Source: Cytauxzoon felis (lineage: Eukaryota > Apicomplexa > Aconoidasida > Piroplasmida > Theileriidae). Taken from it: 53,010 nt of DNA. Every line of letters begins with the position of its first letter. Positions within the stretch are counted from its first letter, which is position 1. The stretch is taken from positions 1-53,010 of the forward strand of contig JAIQCW010000169.1 of the NCBI GenBank assembly GCA_020283715.1, in the 5' to 3' direction. This document shows, piece after piece, positions 1-10,641 of this stretch. The notes beneath the pieces were generated by a model. The model had not been told where the DNA came from, did no database searches, and saw only the letters and a list, made by a program, of their open reading frames with translations. Position numbers and translations under genes: made by a program.

Positions 1-313
1 TTATATCACTTGAATAGCTATCATACTATTAAAACAACTTCACTCCTCAACATCATCCTTCTCTCTCATCCCCCGAATCACTTACTAATATTACAAATAA
101 TTATAATTATTTAAACATTTTAAACACTTTAAAATCCTTTATTATAACATTCAAATATGTACATTGTGAAATCTCCTCTATTCTTGCGACAGCCTCGTTA
201 CCCCTAGACAACTGATGTGATGAATGATGAATCATAATGGAATATTGGAGATAATCTTGAAATGTGTGCAAATACACAAATGTGTATGAAAATAATTTAT
301 TTAACTTGATAAA
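1..313. other. AT-rich spacer upstream of first gene
   Basis: I see no open reading frame, tRNA or foldback-element copy here. It probably holds the promoter and 5' UTR of the gene starting at 314. Confidence 0.5.
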
Positions 314-676
314 ATGGACAAGATTGCGGTAGAATTTCCTGATTCTATAAACTTTTACAAGTGTTTAACTGGTGACGATTCCACACCCAAGATTAGTACA
401 TATAAAGCAGATTACACACCAAAGTTGTTACCAAAGGATGATTGCATGAAAATTGTGGATACCATTAGGGAGAAGGTACCGTTCAATTCAATTTCAACAT
501 ATAAAAGTGATTATACGATTAAGGAATTACCGGAAAGGATTATAAATAAGAGGAAGACATATCATAGATCATATTATCAATCTGATGATGTATCAACTAC
601 ATATAAGGAAGATTATAGAGTACACACTATGAATGGAGGGAGTCAAGTGGAGAATGTGAATTCAGAGATCACTTGA
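314..676 (+). CDS. Small protein with TYKxDY repeats, possibly SAXO/SPM1-like microtubule protein
   Basis: Uninterrupted 120-residue frame starting at ATG. Three spaced copies of a short motif are visible: STYKADYT (about residue 28), STYKSDYT (about 61) and TTYKEDYR (about 95). The spacing of about 30 residues and the T-x-Y-x-x-D-Y pattern recall the Mn modules of MAP6/SAXO proteins and the apicomplexan subpellicular microtubule protein SPM1, which bind along microtubules. That link is inference from motif form only; total length and overall composition do not prove it. There is no signal peptide and no membrane segment. It stands alone, followed by about 340 nt of spacer before the condensin gene. 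Confidence 0.6.
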   Translation: MDKIAVEFPDSINFYKCLTGDDSTPKISTYKADYTPKLLPKDDCMKIVDTIREKVPFNSISTYKSDYTIKELPERIINKRKTYHRSYYQSDDVSTTYKEDYRVHTMNGGSQVENVNSEIT

Positions 677-1014
677 TATAATATTAAAATGTTATTTCAA
701 ATGAAAATTAATATTATAATATAGAAGGATACTTGATGGTGATGAAAATTAGTATTTTACCATCTAGTTCAGGTTCATCGGCTACACACTAGGCATTTAC
801 ATTAATCTTTTAAAAAAACATATTTCACGATAATTTATTATGATTCTACACTAGGACTTTTATATGAAATTGTTTATAAATTCTATACATTACATTATAA
901 TATCATAGACAACCATAGTTGATTTCTTCAAACTCCCCTATAATTACAAGACTGCAATAATAGTAATGTTAAATTATCTAAACTTTTGTTATAAATGGTA
1001 AAATTTAAATTCAA
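677..1014. other. Intergenic spacer
   Basis: AT-rich, with no credible coding or RNA gene. It separates two genes on the same strand and probably contains the 3' end of the first and the promoter of the condensin gene. Confidence 0.5.
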
Positions 1015-4000
1015 ATGGACTGTGATGGCCCATTCTTACGTATATTTGAGATACCTGAGAGTTTAGATTGGCATGGAGTATTACGTACACCGGATCCACA
1101 AGACAATGACAGATTGACTGCATCTGAAGCTGATGATCCGGAAGCATGGACAGATAGTGATGTAGATTTAGCTTTTAAAGTTATAACGGATATAACTTCT
1201 AGGAATGTATCGGATTCTTTGGAAATTTTAACAACAGATGGCTTTATAGCGGCGTTTAATTTGATACGTTATTATCCAAGCTTGGATAAGAAGCAACAAA
1301 TTTCGTTGTGTAAAACTTTGTCGTTATTATGTAGCAAGCTACAACTAATTGTTGATAAAATACCATCAACTCCGTACACATCTATGGATGATGTGGTTGG
1401 AAATATGGAATATTTGGACCTAGAAAAGAAGTTGTCTTCATGTAATAATGACTTTAGCAGATCTAAATCTCAGAATTACTGTGAGGATTCATTGATTAAT
1501 CCTAGGTATATTGGATTAGTATTACGTTCAATGATACATGTATGCGTATTTTTGGTATCATTGTGTTTTAAATTTGCTGCGACTACTCCCAAGGATTCAG
1601 ATGAGAAGAAGCCATTGAGTTTAGATTTATCACAATCCAAGAGACCTAAGAAGGGTAGAGTGAAGAAAAAGGATGATCCAACTGGTATTAATCCAATTGC
1701 TATTGAATTATTAGTTGATTCATTTGTAATTTTGACACATTTGAATATAAATACACCATTTTCTGGTGAATATGGTGGTAATGATCGTCCTTCTTCAAGT
1801 ATATTGAGGTTATCATTACAAACATTATTGAATATACTATCCTTTGAACATATCATCCATACATTCTCCACAAAGGTTGTTACATCAATCTCTAAAGTTA
1901 TGAAAACCAGTTTCTCTATCATGCAATCCAGAAAAATGACAAAGATAACTTCAAGAATGAGCATCATTCATCAAGATAATAATTCCACCGTTCCACATGA
2001 GGTTACCACCACCGTTGGTCTTGCAGACAGCTCTCCACCTGAGGTCCAATCCAACTCTCTTCCACTCGGCGTGGAGCCCTCTTCCAATTACCTATCTCTA
2101 AAGAGTAAAGCCACTCCCGGAGATCGTGGCGATGATGTAGATGTAGAGGATGTAACCTCAAGTGGAAAACCCGAGAGCGATCTACGGGAGCTTGAGGGGG
2201 AGATAAATAGAGAAGCTGACGGCAGGACTGGATCTCAAGTGGAGAGTCATATACAAGACGAAGGAAAGGTGTACAAGACTTCAGATGGTGAATCTATATA
2301 TAATGTAAATGGTGAAATGGATGATGAATGGTTATCAATGGTGATTGATGATATAAAAAAATCTTATTGTATTTATATAGCTGATAGTTTGGAATTGATT
2401 AGAGAAACATCTGTTCCTAATTTATTGATGAATGAGTTATTATTATCAGTGAAGGAGAATTTGATGTTACAATCATCAAATCAATTGAATAGTACTTCTG
2501 TACAATTGGAGTTTTCAAATATTGGTATATTTATAGAGCGTATATCAAGATTGATACCTGGTGTAATATTATCAAATTTGATGGAATTGAAGCAATTATT
2601 TGATATACCATCATATTCATTAAGGAAATCTATTATGGATTGTATAAAAAATTTGATAATATTGGGTAAATCTGATTATATAACTGATATTGATTATATG
2701 AAATTAATGAACAATTTATGTTCAAAGAAGAGGGATGATTTATTGAATATAATATTATCTAGACAATTGGATAGTTATATGTATGCTAGAGCTCATGTAT
2801 TGAAGATATTATATGATTTAATTGAATGTAATGCTTTACCTATTAGGATATATAATACTTGTTGTATTATTTCTTTATCAAGATTAATGGATAAATGTTC
2901 TCAAGTTAGACAAAGATCTTTAAGTTTATTTACTATAATTATTACTGATTTAACTAATGATAAATTATTATTTGAATTAGATTCTGAATCATTGAAGAAA
3001 TCTATAGAAGTTATAAAGACTAAATTATCAAAGATTAAATTCTATCAATCTTATCACAACTATAACATGGAAATTTCTCATGGACACTCCGAACGTAGTG
3101 AGGGAAGTTCCGAACAAAGTGAGGAGGGAAGTTTATCCGAACGTAGTGAGGAAGGAAGATCTAAAGAGCGTAGCGATGCGAAGAATTTTCCTCCCGAGGA
3201 TGGAAGGTTGAAGCATAGTGAGGAAAATAATTTCCCTCCTTCAGATGCGAAGAATTTTCCACCCGAGAATGGAAGTGGGAATGGAAGTAGTACAAGTGGG
3301 GATGGAAGGAATTTTCCTCTTTCAGATGCGAAGAATTTTCCTCTCTCGCAGAATGGAAGGAATTTTCCTCCCTCGGATGCAAGGTTGAAGTATAGTGAGG
3401 AAAATAATTTCCCTCCTTCAGATGCAAATCATCTTCCTCCCTTGGATGCAAATCATCTCCCTCCTTCGGATGCAAATCATCCTCCTCCCTCGGATGAAAA
3501 CAATTTCCATCCTTCGGATGAAAATTGTTCTCTTCCTTACAATATTGATGAGATAACTAGAGAACTTGGTGATGATTTAAAAGATAATATAACGGATGAA
3601 TTATTGGATGAAATGTACAAGAGATTAGAATTGATGTATGAAATGTATAATGATGCATTGGATATATCATTAAAGATTGAATTATCATTAGATTTAGCAT
3701 ATAAAATGTTATGTTCATCATATGAGATGGATTGTAAATCATCTATAAAATATATATCATCATGTTATATAATGGGTATTAAATATAGTAATAAATATTT
3801 GATAAAGATATGGGAATTATCATGGTCTAATAATCAAAGTATAGTAGAATGTGTAATGAATGAATTTAAAAATATATATTTTAATAATACAGATGATAAT
3901 AATATAATAATAAATAGATTAATAAATTTAATAAAAAATAATAATTTAATATGTTTATCATCAATAGAAAAAATATTTGAATTAAATATAATTAAAGATT

Positions 4001-6540
4001 TTATATATTTTAATAATTTAGATTTAATAATAGATATAATATTAAATAAATATATAAATGATGATATAATAATATCATTAATGATAATAAGAATAATATT
4101 ATGGTCATGTAGAAAATATAATACAAAAAAATGTATAAATATAAAAAATTTTGATAAATATAATATAATTATAAAAATTTATTAAATAAATCTATTAAAA
4201 ATTATAATATTTTATTTAGTGATTTATGTTTATTATTAAATTATGTTAATAATAGTAAAATTATAAATGAATTAATTTATTATTCTATTAAATTATTTAT
4301 TGATAATTTTGGTACATTGGATAAATATTATTTTAGAACATGTCAATGTATAATAGATTTATCATTTATACATTTGAATCATAATGAAATTATTTGGACA
4401 CGTATTATATTACAATTATTAGATAAATTATTTGATGATACTACACATTCTCCTACTCACTCTCAACTTCTTCCTCCACATCCTCTACATCTTCCTACAT
4501 TGCGGCAATTATCACAATTTATATTTATATGTGGGCATGTAGCAATTAAAATGGTATCTTCTATATATAAATTACATAATGAATTGAAAAATACTAGAGC
4601 TAATTTAGAAGTATATAATAATAATAATAAACAATCAAACAATACAATAGGTACAGCATCAAAAGATGAAATTGAAGCTGAAATTTTCGATAATCTAATC
4701 GAAAATAATCTTGTATGCAATAATCTATTAGGAGGACCACCACTCGAAATCATAATCACATCATTAAAAAATCCATACCTATTCATCAATCATCATAATC
4801 CACCTGAGGTTACCACCACCTCTTTTCCACTCGGCGTGGAGCCCTCTTCCAATTACCTATCCGTAAACGGTATAGCCACTCCCGGAGATCGTGGTGAAGG
4901 TTGTGATGAAGTTAGTGATGGATCATTGAAGGATAGTGATGGATCATCCATCATGGGAATGATGGAAGATGGTGCTAAGGATGTGTTGAATGTAACCTCA
5001 AGTGGAAAACCCGAGAGCGATCTACGGGAGCTGGAGGGGGAAGTAAATGGAAGAGGCTCCACGCCGAGTGGAAAGACCTCAGGTGGAGAAGCTGTCTGCA
5101 AGACGACATCAAGTGGAATAGTTAATGAAAATTGTGATGTTATTGATTCTTCTATGAATATTGATGAAAATATTAAAAATTCTATGGATGATGAATTATT
5201 GATATTGCGTACTGTATCTGCTATATCATTATGTAAATATGCTTGTGTATCTAAGAAATTTTGTAATCTTATTTTTGATGATTCTTTTACTATTCTTGAG
5301 GTTATTATATCATTATTACTTGATAAAAGTATTGATAAAATATGTACAGAAGAAGATGATATTTATTCTCCTTCATTAATTTCATCTCCTATTAATTATG
5401 GATATTATAATAATAATAAAATTAATTCACCCAATATAAATAATGGATTTAATGATTTATTATATTCTACACCCACTCCTCATCCTCATCCCCCTCTTCC
5501 TCTTCCTCCAACTTCATTATATGAAAATCAATTATTATCATGTTCATCTTCACTTCGTTGTACATTATTAATATGTTATGGTGATTTATTATGTAGACAT
5601 CCTAATATAATGGAACCTTGGAATGATAGAATATTTAATATATTAATGGATGATAAAGATGAATTAAAAGAGATAGGTATAATAGTATTTACACATTTAG
5701 TTATGAATGATATGATTAAACCTAAAGGTAAATTAATATATAATATGATGTATTTATTAATAGATAATAATAATAAAATAATAGAATTATCAAAAATATT
5801 TTTTTAATGAAATTAATAAAAAAAATTCTAATACTATTTATAATTGTTTACCAGAAATAATAACAACATTAGCTAATAATAAAAAAAAATATACTATAAA
5901 TAATAATATAAAAATATTAAATATAATATTAAATTTTATACATAAAGATAAACAATATGAATCAATAATAGAAAAAATATTTATAAGATTACAATCTATA
6001 ACTATAAATAATAAAATGGCTATAGCTATTTATATTAATATATTATTATATATTAATTATGATGATAAATGTATTAATAAATTAATACAATCATTATCAT
6101 TAATTAGACATTTAATTATAGAATCTAAACCTATTTTAGCTACATTATGTATTATTAATAAAAGGATTAAAAATAAATATACACCTTCATCATCTAATAA
6201 TAATACTTCTTTAGATGATAATAATAAATATAATGAATTAAATAATAAATTACAATTATATTTCACACAAAATCAATCTTATCTTAATACAATTTCATCT
6301 AAAGCTGATGATATCATACAAGAATTATTTAATGATAATAATAACATCTTTATTAATACACAAAATGATTATAATCTCAATATCAAACATGAAATACAAC
6401 CAATCAAAATTGAACAAAATAATACATTCAATAATACACCATCATTACATCATTATCAATCAGACTCAGATGATGAAAATTTCATACCAATCAATAAAAT
6501 CAATACCAATATCACAAGATTGTGTGAAAATACGCAATAA
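1015..6540 (+). CDS. Condensin complex subunit 1 (CND1/NCAPD2-like), with two frameshifts
   Basis: HEAT-repeat, non-SMC subunit of condensin, which compacts mitotic chromosomes. The best evidence is the C-terminal Cnd1 region (5540-5807): an LRCTLLICYGDL segment, then EPWNDRIF, then GIIVFTHLVMNDMIKPKG, in the order and spacing of the family. The reading frame breaks twice. Near 4171-4185 (run of five A) one base seems missing, and at 5799-5805 (run of seven T) there is one extra. In both cases the continuing frame encodes matching sequence up to the stop at 6540, so I treat 1015-6540 as one gene, about 1,840 codons. It carries two in-frame foldback-element insertions (1993-2244, 4800-5117) and a low-complexity Ser/Glu/Pro tract (3070-3537). 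Another element array begins 5 nt after the stop. Alternative: a decaying pseudogene, less likely because each frame stays conserved. Confidence 0.8.
1993..2244 (+). repeat. Foldback element copy 1, in-frame inside the condensin exon
   Basis: Starts with a CCAC(A)TGAGGT unit and ends with CTCAAGTGGA. It encodes the full peptide series, including [34 protein letters not shown] and READGRT, in the host frame and sense. The arms of this copy do not match: GGCGTGGAGCC on the left, GCTGACGGCAGG on the right. The hydrophilic insert lies between HEAT-rich regions, so it probably forms a surface loop. Confidence 0.85.
3070..3537 (+). repeat. Low-complexity tandem repeat tract in condensin
   Basis: Degenerate short peptide repeats: first SERSEE-type units, then alternating SDAKNFPP, SEENNFPP and SDANHLPP units. 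At DNA level these are 24-30 nt units of the form CCTTCAGATGCGAAGAATTT. The tract is unrelated to the foldback element and lies in the same open frame as the condensin gene. It looks like replication-slippage expansion of a disordered linker. Confidence 0.8.
4800..5117 (+). repeat. Foldback element copy 2, in-frame inside the condensin exon
   Basis: Sense and in frame with the host. The arms are exact inverted repeats: 4824-4843 against 5055-5074 (20 of 20 bases, core CTCGGCGTGGAGCC). Between the halves lies an extra spacer module encoding SDGSSIMGMMEDGAKDVLNV, shared with copies 3 and 4. The encoded halves are SSNYLSVNGIATPGDRG and [13 protein letters not shown]. Confidence 0.85.
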
Positions 6541-6544
6541 ATAC

Positions 6545-6937
6545 CCCACTTGAAGTACAATCCAACTCTCTTCCACTAGGCGTGGAGCCCTTTTTATTTA
6601 CATATCTCTAAAGAGTAAAGTCACTCCCAGAGATCGTGGTGAAGGTAGTGATGGATCATCCATCATGGGAATGATGGAAGATGGTGCTAAGGATGTGTTG
6701 AATGTAACCTCAAGTGGAAAACCCGTAGCTGATCTCAGGGAAGCGGAGGGGGAAGTAATTAGAGAAGGCACCCACGGCGAGTGGGAAAGAGAGGTAGATG
6801 TGTAGATGGAAGTAGTGTTAAGGATGTAACCTCAAGTGGAAAACCCGTAGCTGATCTCAGGGAAGCGAAGGGGGAAGTAATTAGAGAAGGCATCCACGGC
6901 AAGTGGCGAAGAGAGGTGGATTGGACCTCAGGTGTAG
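6545..6937 (+). repeat. Foldback element copy 3, with duplicated second half, after the condensin stop
   Basis: Begins 5 nt after the condensin stop codon. It has one first half and the SSIMGMMEDGAKDVLN spacer, then two tandem copies of the second half (PVADLREAEGEV and PVADLREAKGEV types), each preceded by AACCTCAAGTGGAAAA. Frames are broken, as expected outside a coding region. It ends with GGATTGGACCTCAGGTG. Confidence 0.85.
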
Positions 6938-7201
6938 AAGATAACGATTGGACATCGAATGCAAGATGATCGTTTATATTGGCATATTTCATTTGGATCA
7001 TTAGTTTCATTGAGAATAGAATTTTAAGAGTGTATGTCTGGGTGTATATTTCGGATGTTAAGTTTGAGATTGTATATTGGTATAATCGAGATAAAATAAA
7101 TTTGTTGTGTATCACTCTACACACAATGTGTAATATAACAGTTGAAATATTTTTTAAAATATAAAATCACTATTAATTTGTTAATTTAATTGTAAATATA
7201 A

Positions 7202-7696
7202 ATGTCTAGAAAAGAGACTAGTGAGGATAAGAGTGATAAAAAAACTCGTAAGAAAGATGATAAGAAAAAGGTTAAAAAAAAAGATGATAAAAAAAAAGTT
7301 AAAGAAAAAAGATGGTAAAAAAAATGTAAAAAAGAAAGATGATAAACAAATTAAAGTAAAATCAGAAGAAAAATGTATTTTCAGTAAAATTGGACAAAAA
7401 TACATGACACCACCCAAAGTAAGTTGAATTTACACCCATTTATAAATTTCATTTATTACAATTAATTTAATATTTAGGGTGATGGCACAAGAGGATTTTA
7501 TGAAAGTTTGTACAATGAAAATCCAAATAGTCTAATCGCAATTAAATACCTAGTCGAATATGGCATATTCGGTGGTACACAACATACAGATGTATATAAT
7601 AAATATATAGCATTACAAAAAAACAATCATTTCAAAGGAGGTGTAGGAGCCATCAAACCAGATGCCATCAAATTTCTACAAAAACTCAAAACTTAA
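7202..7696 (+). CDS. Small Lys-rich protein with a conserved C-terminal domain, unknown function
   Basis: Starts at ATG 7202 with an extremely Lys/Asp-rich N-terminus (repeated KKDDKKK). The frame shifts in an A run near 7305-7310, and one fewer A restores it. An intron at 7419-7477 (GTAAGT ... TTTAG) joins MTPPK to GDGTRGFYESLYNENPNS. The C-terminal domain (about 70 residues) has the form F/YESL-x-ENPNS-x-IA-x-KYLVEYGI and ends in a conserved-looking KFLQKL. I have the impression of a small domain found after a basic tail in other apicomplexan and plant proteins, but I cannot name it with confidence. Expected to be nuclear or RNA-associated because of the charge; that is inference. Confidence 0.65.
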
Positions 7697-7749
7697 TCAT
7701 ATCATCAATCATCTTATATACATTATACATTAGTACACATCGAAGCCAC

Positions 7750-8200
7750 ACCCAAGGTCCAATCCACTCCACCTGAGGTTACCTCTACCAATAGTCCAAC
7801 CTCTCTTCGTCCTGCCGTCAGCTTCTCTATTTACTTCCCCTTCCAGCTCCCGTAGATCGCTTCCAGGTAGTCCACCTGAGGTCCAGTACTATCTCATTTC
7901 CCATTGCATGGAGCTTCTCTATTTACCTCCCCCTCAAGCTCCCGTAGATCGCTCTCGGGTTCACTTCCACCTGAGGTTACAACCAACACATCCTTAGCAC
8001 CATCTTCCATCATTCCCATGATGGATGATCCATCACTACCTTCATCACTACCCTTCTCACTGCCACGATCTCCGGGAGTGGCTCTACTCTTTAGAGATAG
8101 GTAATTGGGAGAAGCCACCACGGCGAGTGGAAAACTGGTTGTAACCTCAGGTGGAGAGCTGACGGCAGGACGAAAGGAGGTGGTTGTAACCTCGAGTGGA
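7750..8200 (-). repeat. Foldback element copy 4 (compound), intergenic
   Basis: Largest copy, with sense on the minus strand. A first half is preserved ([17 protein letters not shown]), then the SSIMGMMEDGAKDVL spacer and a second half ([14 protein letters not shown]). A further partial second half plus CCACCTGAGGT units lie at the left. A 75-codon open frame persists although no host gene is present. It sits between the 3' ends of the gene at 7202 and the convergent PAT1-like gene. Confidence 0.85.
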
Positions 8201-8286
8201 ATGAGATATTTAACTAATCATCTTTTAATGATTATCGTATAAAATTCGTGTATATCATGTATTAATAATATTTATTTAGTGTATGA

Positions 8287-10155
8287 CTAGAACATTTTGA
8301 GTATATTATTAGCGAGTGTATTCCATTCATTTTGATTAGAGTTGATATATTCGGATGTATCGATTGTATAATGTAGTAATAAATCGATTGTATTTTGATC
8401 GATAACATCTTTATTTTGATGTATAATTTCGAGTAATATATTAGTGAAAAGTATACCAGATCTAGTATTAAGTAATAATTTGAATCCATTATTATATTTT
8501 TGTGAATTGATAATAATATTAGTAATTTTTTGTAATGTAGTTATACGATTACCATTATTATCTTTTAATATAAATAAATTTCCTGCTAATATTATACCTT
8601 CAATTATAAATAGATATAATTTACTAAATGTATTTGAATTATATAATAATAAATGTATCCTTATACCATTATTATAAATTATATTATCATCATCATTTAT
8701 ATTATTCTTATATTCATCACCTTCAAATGCTATTAATGATTTAAATTTATTAATATTAGTAGATAATATTAAAAAATCTTTAAGTGTAATTTCATTTATA
8801 AATAATAAATCAATATTATTACAAATATTAATAAATATATTAAAATTTTCTATAATTTTACATAATAATAATAATTTCATTTCTATATTTAATTTTTTAC
8901 CAATTTTTATTATTAATAATCTACCTTTATCTAAATTTAATATACCATTAAATATTTTATTATCATTTAATAATGTATATAATTCATGTAAATAATAATT
9001 ATGATCTTTTTGCATTTTATCTAATGCTGATACATGATTCATTGGACATTTATCTATTTCATATTCTAAATCATTTAATATAAATAATGTTTCATAACAT
9101 ATTTCTATTATTACACGTATTTTATGTTTTATATCTATTTCTTGTTTATTTTTTATTATTTTATCATCATTTAAATTTATTAATCTTCTACCATGTCTAA
9201 TTGATGCTATACTTACTTTACCAAATTTATTTGGATTATTTAATAATTTATTTATTCTTAAATTATTATCATCATTTAAATTATTATTATCATCTATAGA
9301 TGATATATCATCAACATCAGGTGATAAATCTTTATTTTCATCATCATCTTGACGTTTTTTAATACCTAAATGATATAAATTCCATTTACCACTATAATTT
9401 TGTAATTTTGGATCTTTACATACTTGTGCTAAATGTATTCTTAATATTCTATCAAATTCTTGATCATTCATAAAAAATTCACAATCAATAGTATTTTCAT
9501 TACGTACAATACCTTTAATTAATCGTTGAAATGTATTTAAAGACAATTTAAATCTATTACATAATTTATTCTTACCATTTGATAACATATCAATATAATC
9601 ATCTGTTATCTCAAATAAACCAAAATCTCTATAACTCTTTACATCATCTTCCCATTTTTCTAAACGAAGATTTATAGCTTCCTCAGAAGTTAAATCATTA
9701 TTAGATGAATTATTAATAGTAGAAACATCAGCTGATGTAGGTGTGTCATCATTCAATAATGTATCAACAACTTCAGATTTTTTTCCACGATCCACACTAT
9801 TTCTAAGCTCAGAACTAACCCTCCTACCCCTACCTTCATTACGTTTATGTCTACCATGATAATCTGGAGATTTCTTAAGCTTGAAGTCAAAATCATCAAA
9901 TTTCTTCAATTCATTATTACCACGCCGATAATTTACTACTTTATTCTTAAATAATTCAGCCTCCTTAAATGTTTCAGTAGGATCCCATTTAGAGTCCATA
10001 AAATCACCAAATGTATCAGCATTCAATTCATCAGTATTACGAAAATCATCATCATCTATATCTAGACATTCAATATCCTCTAATATCTCACCAACAACAT
10101 TCGATTCATCTATTTTATAACCATAACGTGAATTACCACCCATATATGTACCCAT
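8287..10155 (-). CDS. PAT1-like mRNA decapping activator
   Basis: Single-exon, 622-residue protein. The N-terminus has an acidic segment, then NADTFGDFMDSKWDP, similar in place and form to the N-terminal element of Pat1 that recruits the DDX6 helicase. The middle and C-terminal parts are helical: SIASIRHGRRLINL, then LDKGRLLIIKIGKKL, matching the Pat1 C-terminal fold in order, but Asn/Ile-rich and diverged. Pat1 bridges the decapping enzyme, the Lsm1-7 ring and DDX6 in cytoplasmic mRNA decay. A shared 486-nt spacer separates its start from the divergent nucleoredoxin-like gene. Family assignment is moderate; another disordered RNA-decay scaffold is possible. Confidence 0.6.
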   Translation of the reverse strand: MGTYMGGNSRYGYKIDESNVVGEILEDIECLDIDDDDFRNTDELNADTFGDFMDSKWDPTETFKEAELFKNKVVNYRRGNNELKKFDDFDFKLKKSPDYHGRHKRNEGRGRRVSSELRNSVDRGKKSEVVDTLLNDDTPTSADVSTINNSSNNDLTSEEAINLRLEKWEDDVKSYRDFGLFEITDDYIDMLSNGKNKLCNRFKLSLNTFQRLIKGIVRNENTIDCEFFMNDQEFDRILRIHLAQVCKDPKLQNYSGKWNLYHLGIKKRQDDDENKDLSPDVDDISSIDDNNNLNDDNNLRINKLLNNPNKFGKVSIASIRHGRRLINLNDDKIIKNKQEIDIKHKIRVIIEICYETLFILNDLEYEIDKCPMNHVSALDKMQKDHNYYLHELYTLLNDNKIFNGILNLDKGRLLIIKIGKKLNIEMKLLLLCKIIENFNIFINICNNIDLLFINEITLKDFLILSTNINKFKSLIAFEGDEYKNNINDDDNIIYNNGIRIHLLLYNSNTFSKLYLFIIEGIILAGNLFILKDNNGNRITTLQKITNIIINSQKYNNGFKLLLNTRSGILFTNILLEIIHQNKDVIDQNTIDLLLHYTIDTSEYINSNQNEWNTLANNILKMF

Positions 10156-10641
10156 TTATGGCAACAAATACATCAAATTACAAGATAAAAGCACAAAACA
10201 TTATATTTATAAATTATCAATATTTAACCCCCCACAAATAAAATTGAAATTTAATTTAATAATTTATACAAACACATTAGAATAACATATATATGATGAA
10301 ATTAATTTAAATTAAATATAGTCATCTATTAACCATTAAGTTTTCAATTTCTATACCTCATACCCGCATTACACATCAACCTCATATTATCACTATCTCT
10401 AATTCACTTATTTTATACCAATTATCAACAACTTATGCCATATTCTTCCATTTGTAAATATTAACTTCCATATTATACTTTAAATTACCCAAAAATGAGT
10501 AGTTAGACATTTAAATTCATACCATTATCTTCTGGTATGCCGCTATTTATAGTGTTGTTTACCTTCCACTAGACAGTACATTAAACTACCCAAATTTTTT
10601 TATAATACTGTTGGACGATGTATAGGAAATTATTATAAGAA
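10156..10641. other. Divergent promoter region between PAT1-like and nucleoredoxin-like genes
   Basis: Both flanking genes start here and run outward, so the region must contain two promoters. It is AT-rich; I see no ORF, tRNA or foldback-element copy. Confidence 0.5.

Noticed and set aside
1476..1967. 163-codon frame on the minus strand
   Set aside because: Antisense shadow of the condensin exon with no family features.
3161..3475. 104-codon minus frame rich in HPREEN repeats
   Set aside because: Antisense of the low-complexity condensin tract; repeats appear in any frame of such DNA.
4317..5807. Open frame as a separate gene from 1015-4185
   Set aside because: It starts at a TTG, not ATG. 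The gap before it translates in the same frame into matching condensin sequence, so it is the same gene after a one-base shift.
7221..7427. Basic 68-codon frame starting MRIRVIKK
   Set aside because: Its start is out of frame with the better ATG at 7202. The overlap results from the A-run shift in the same gene.
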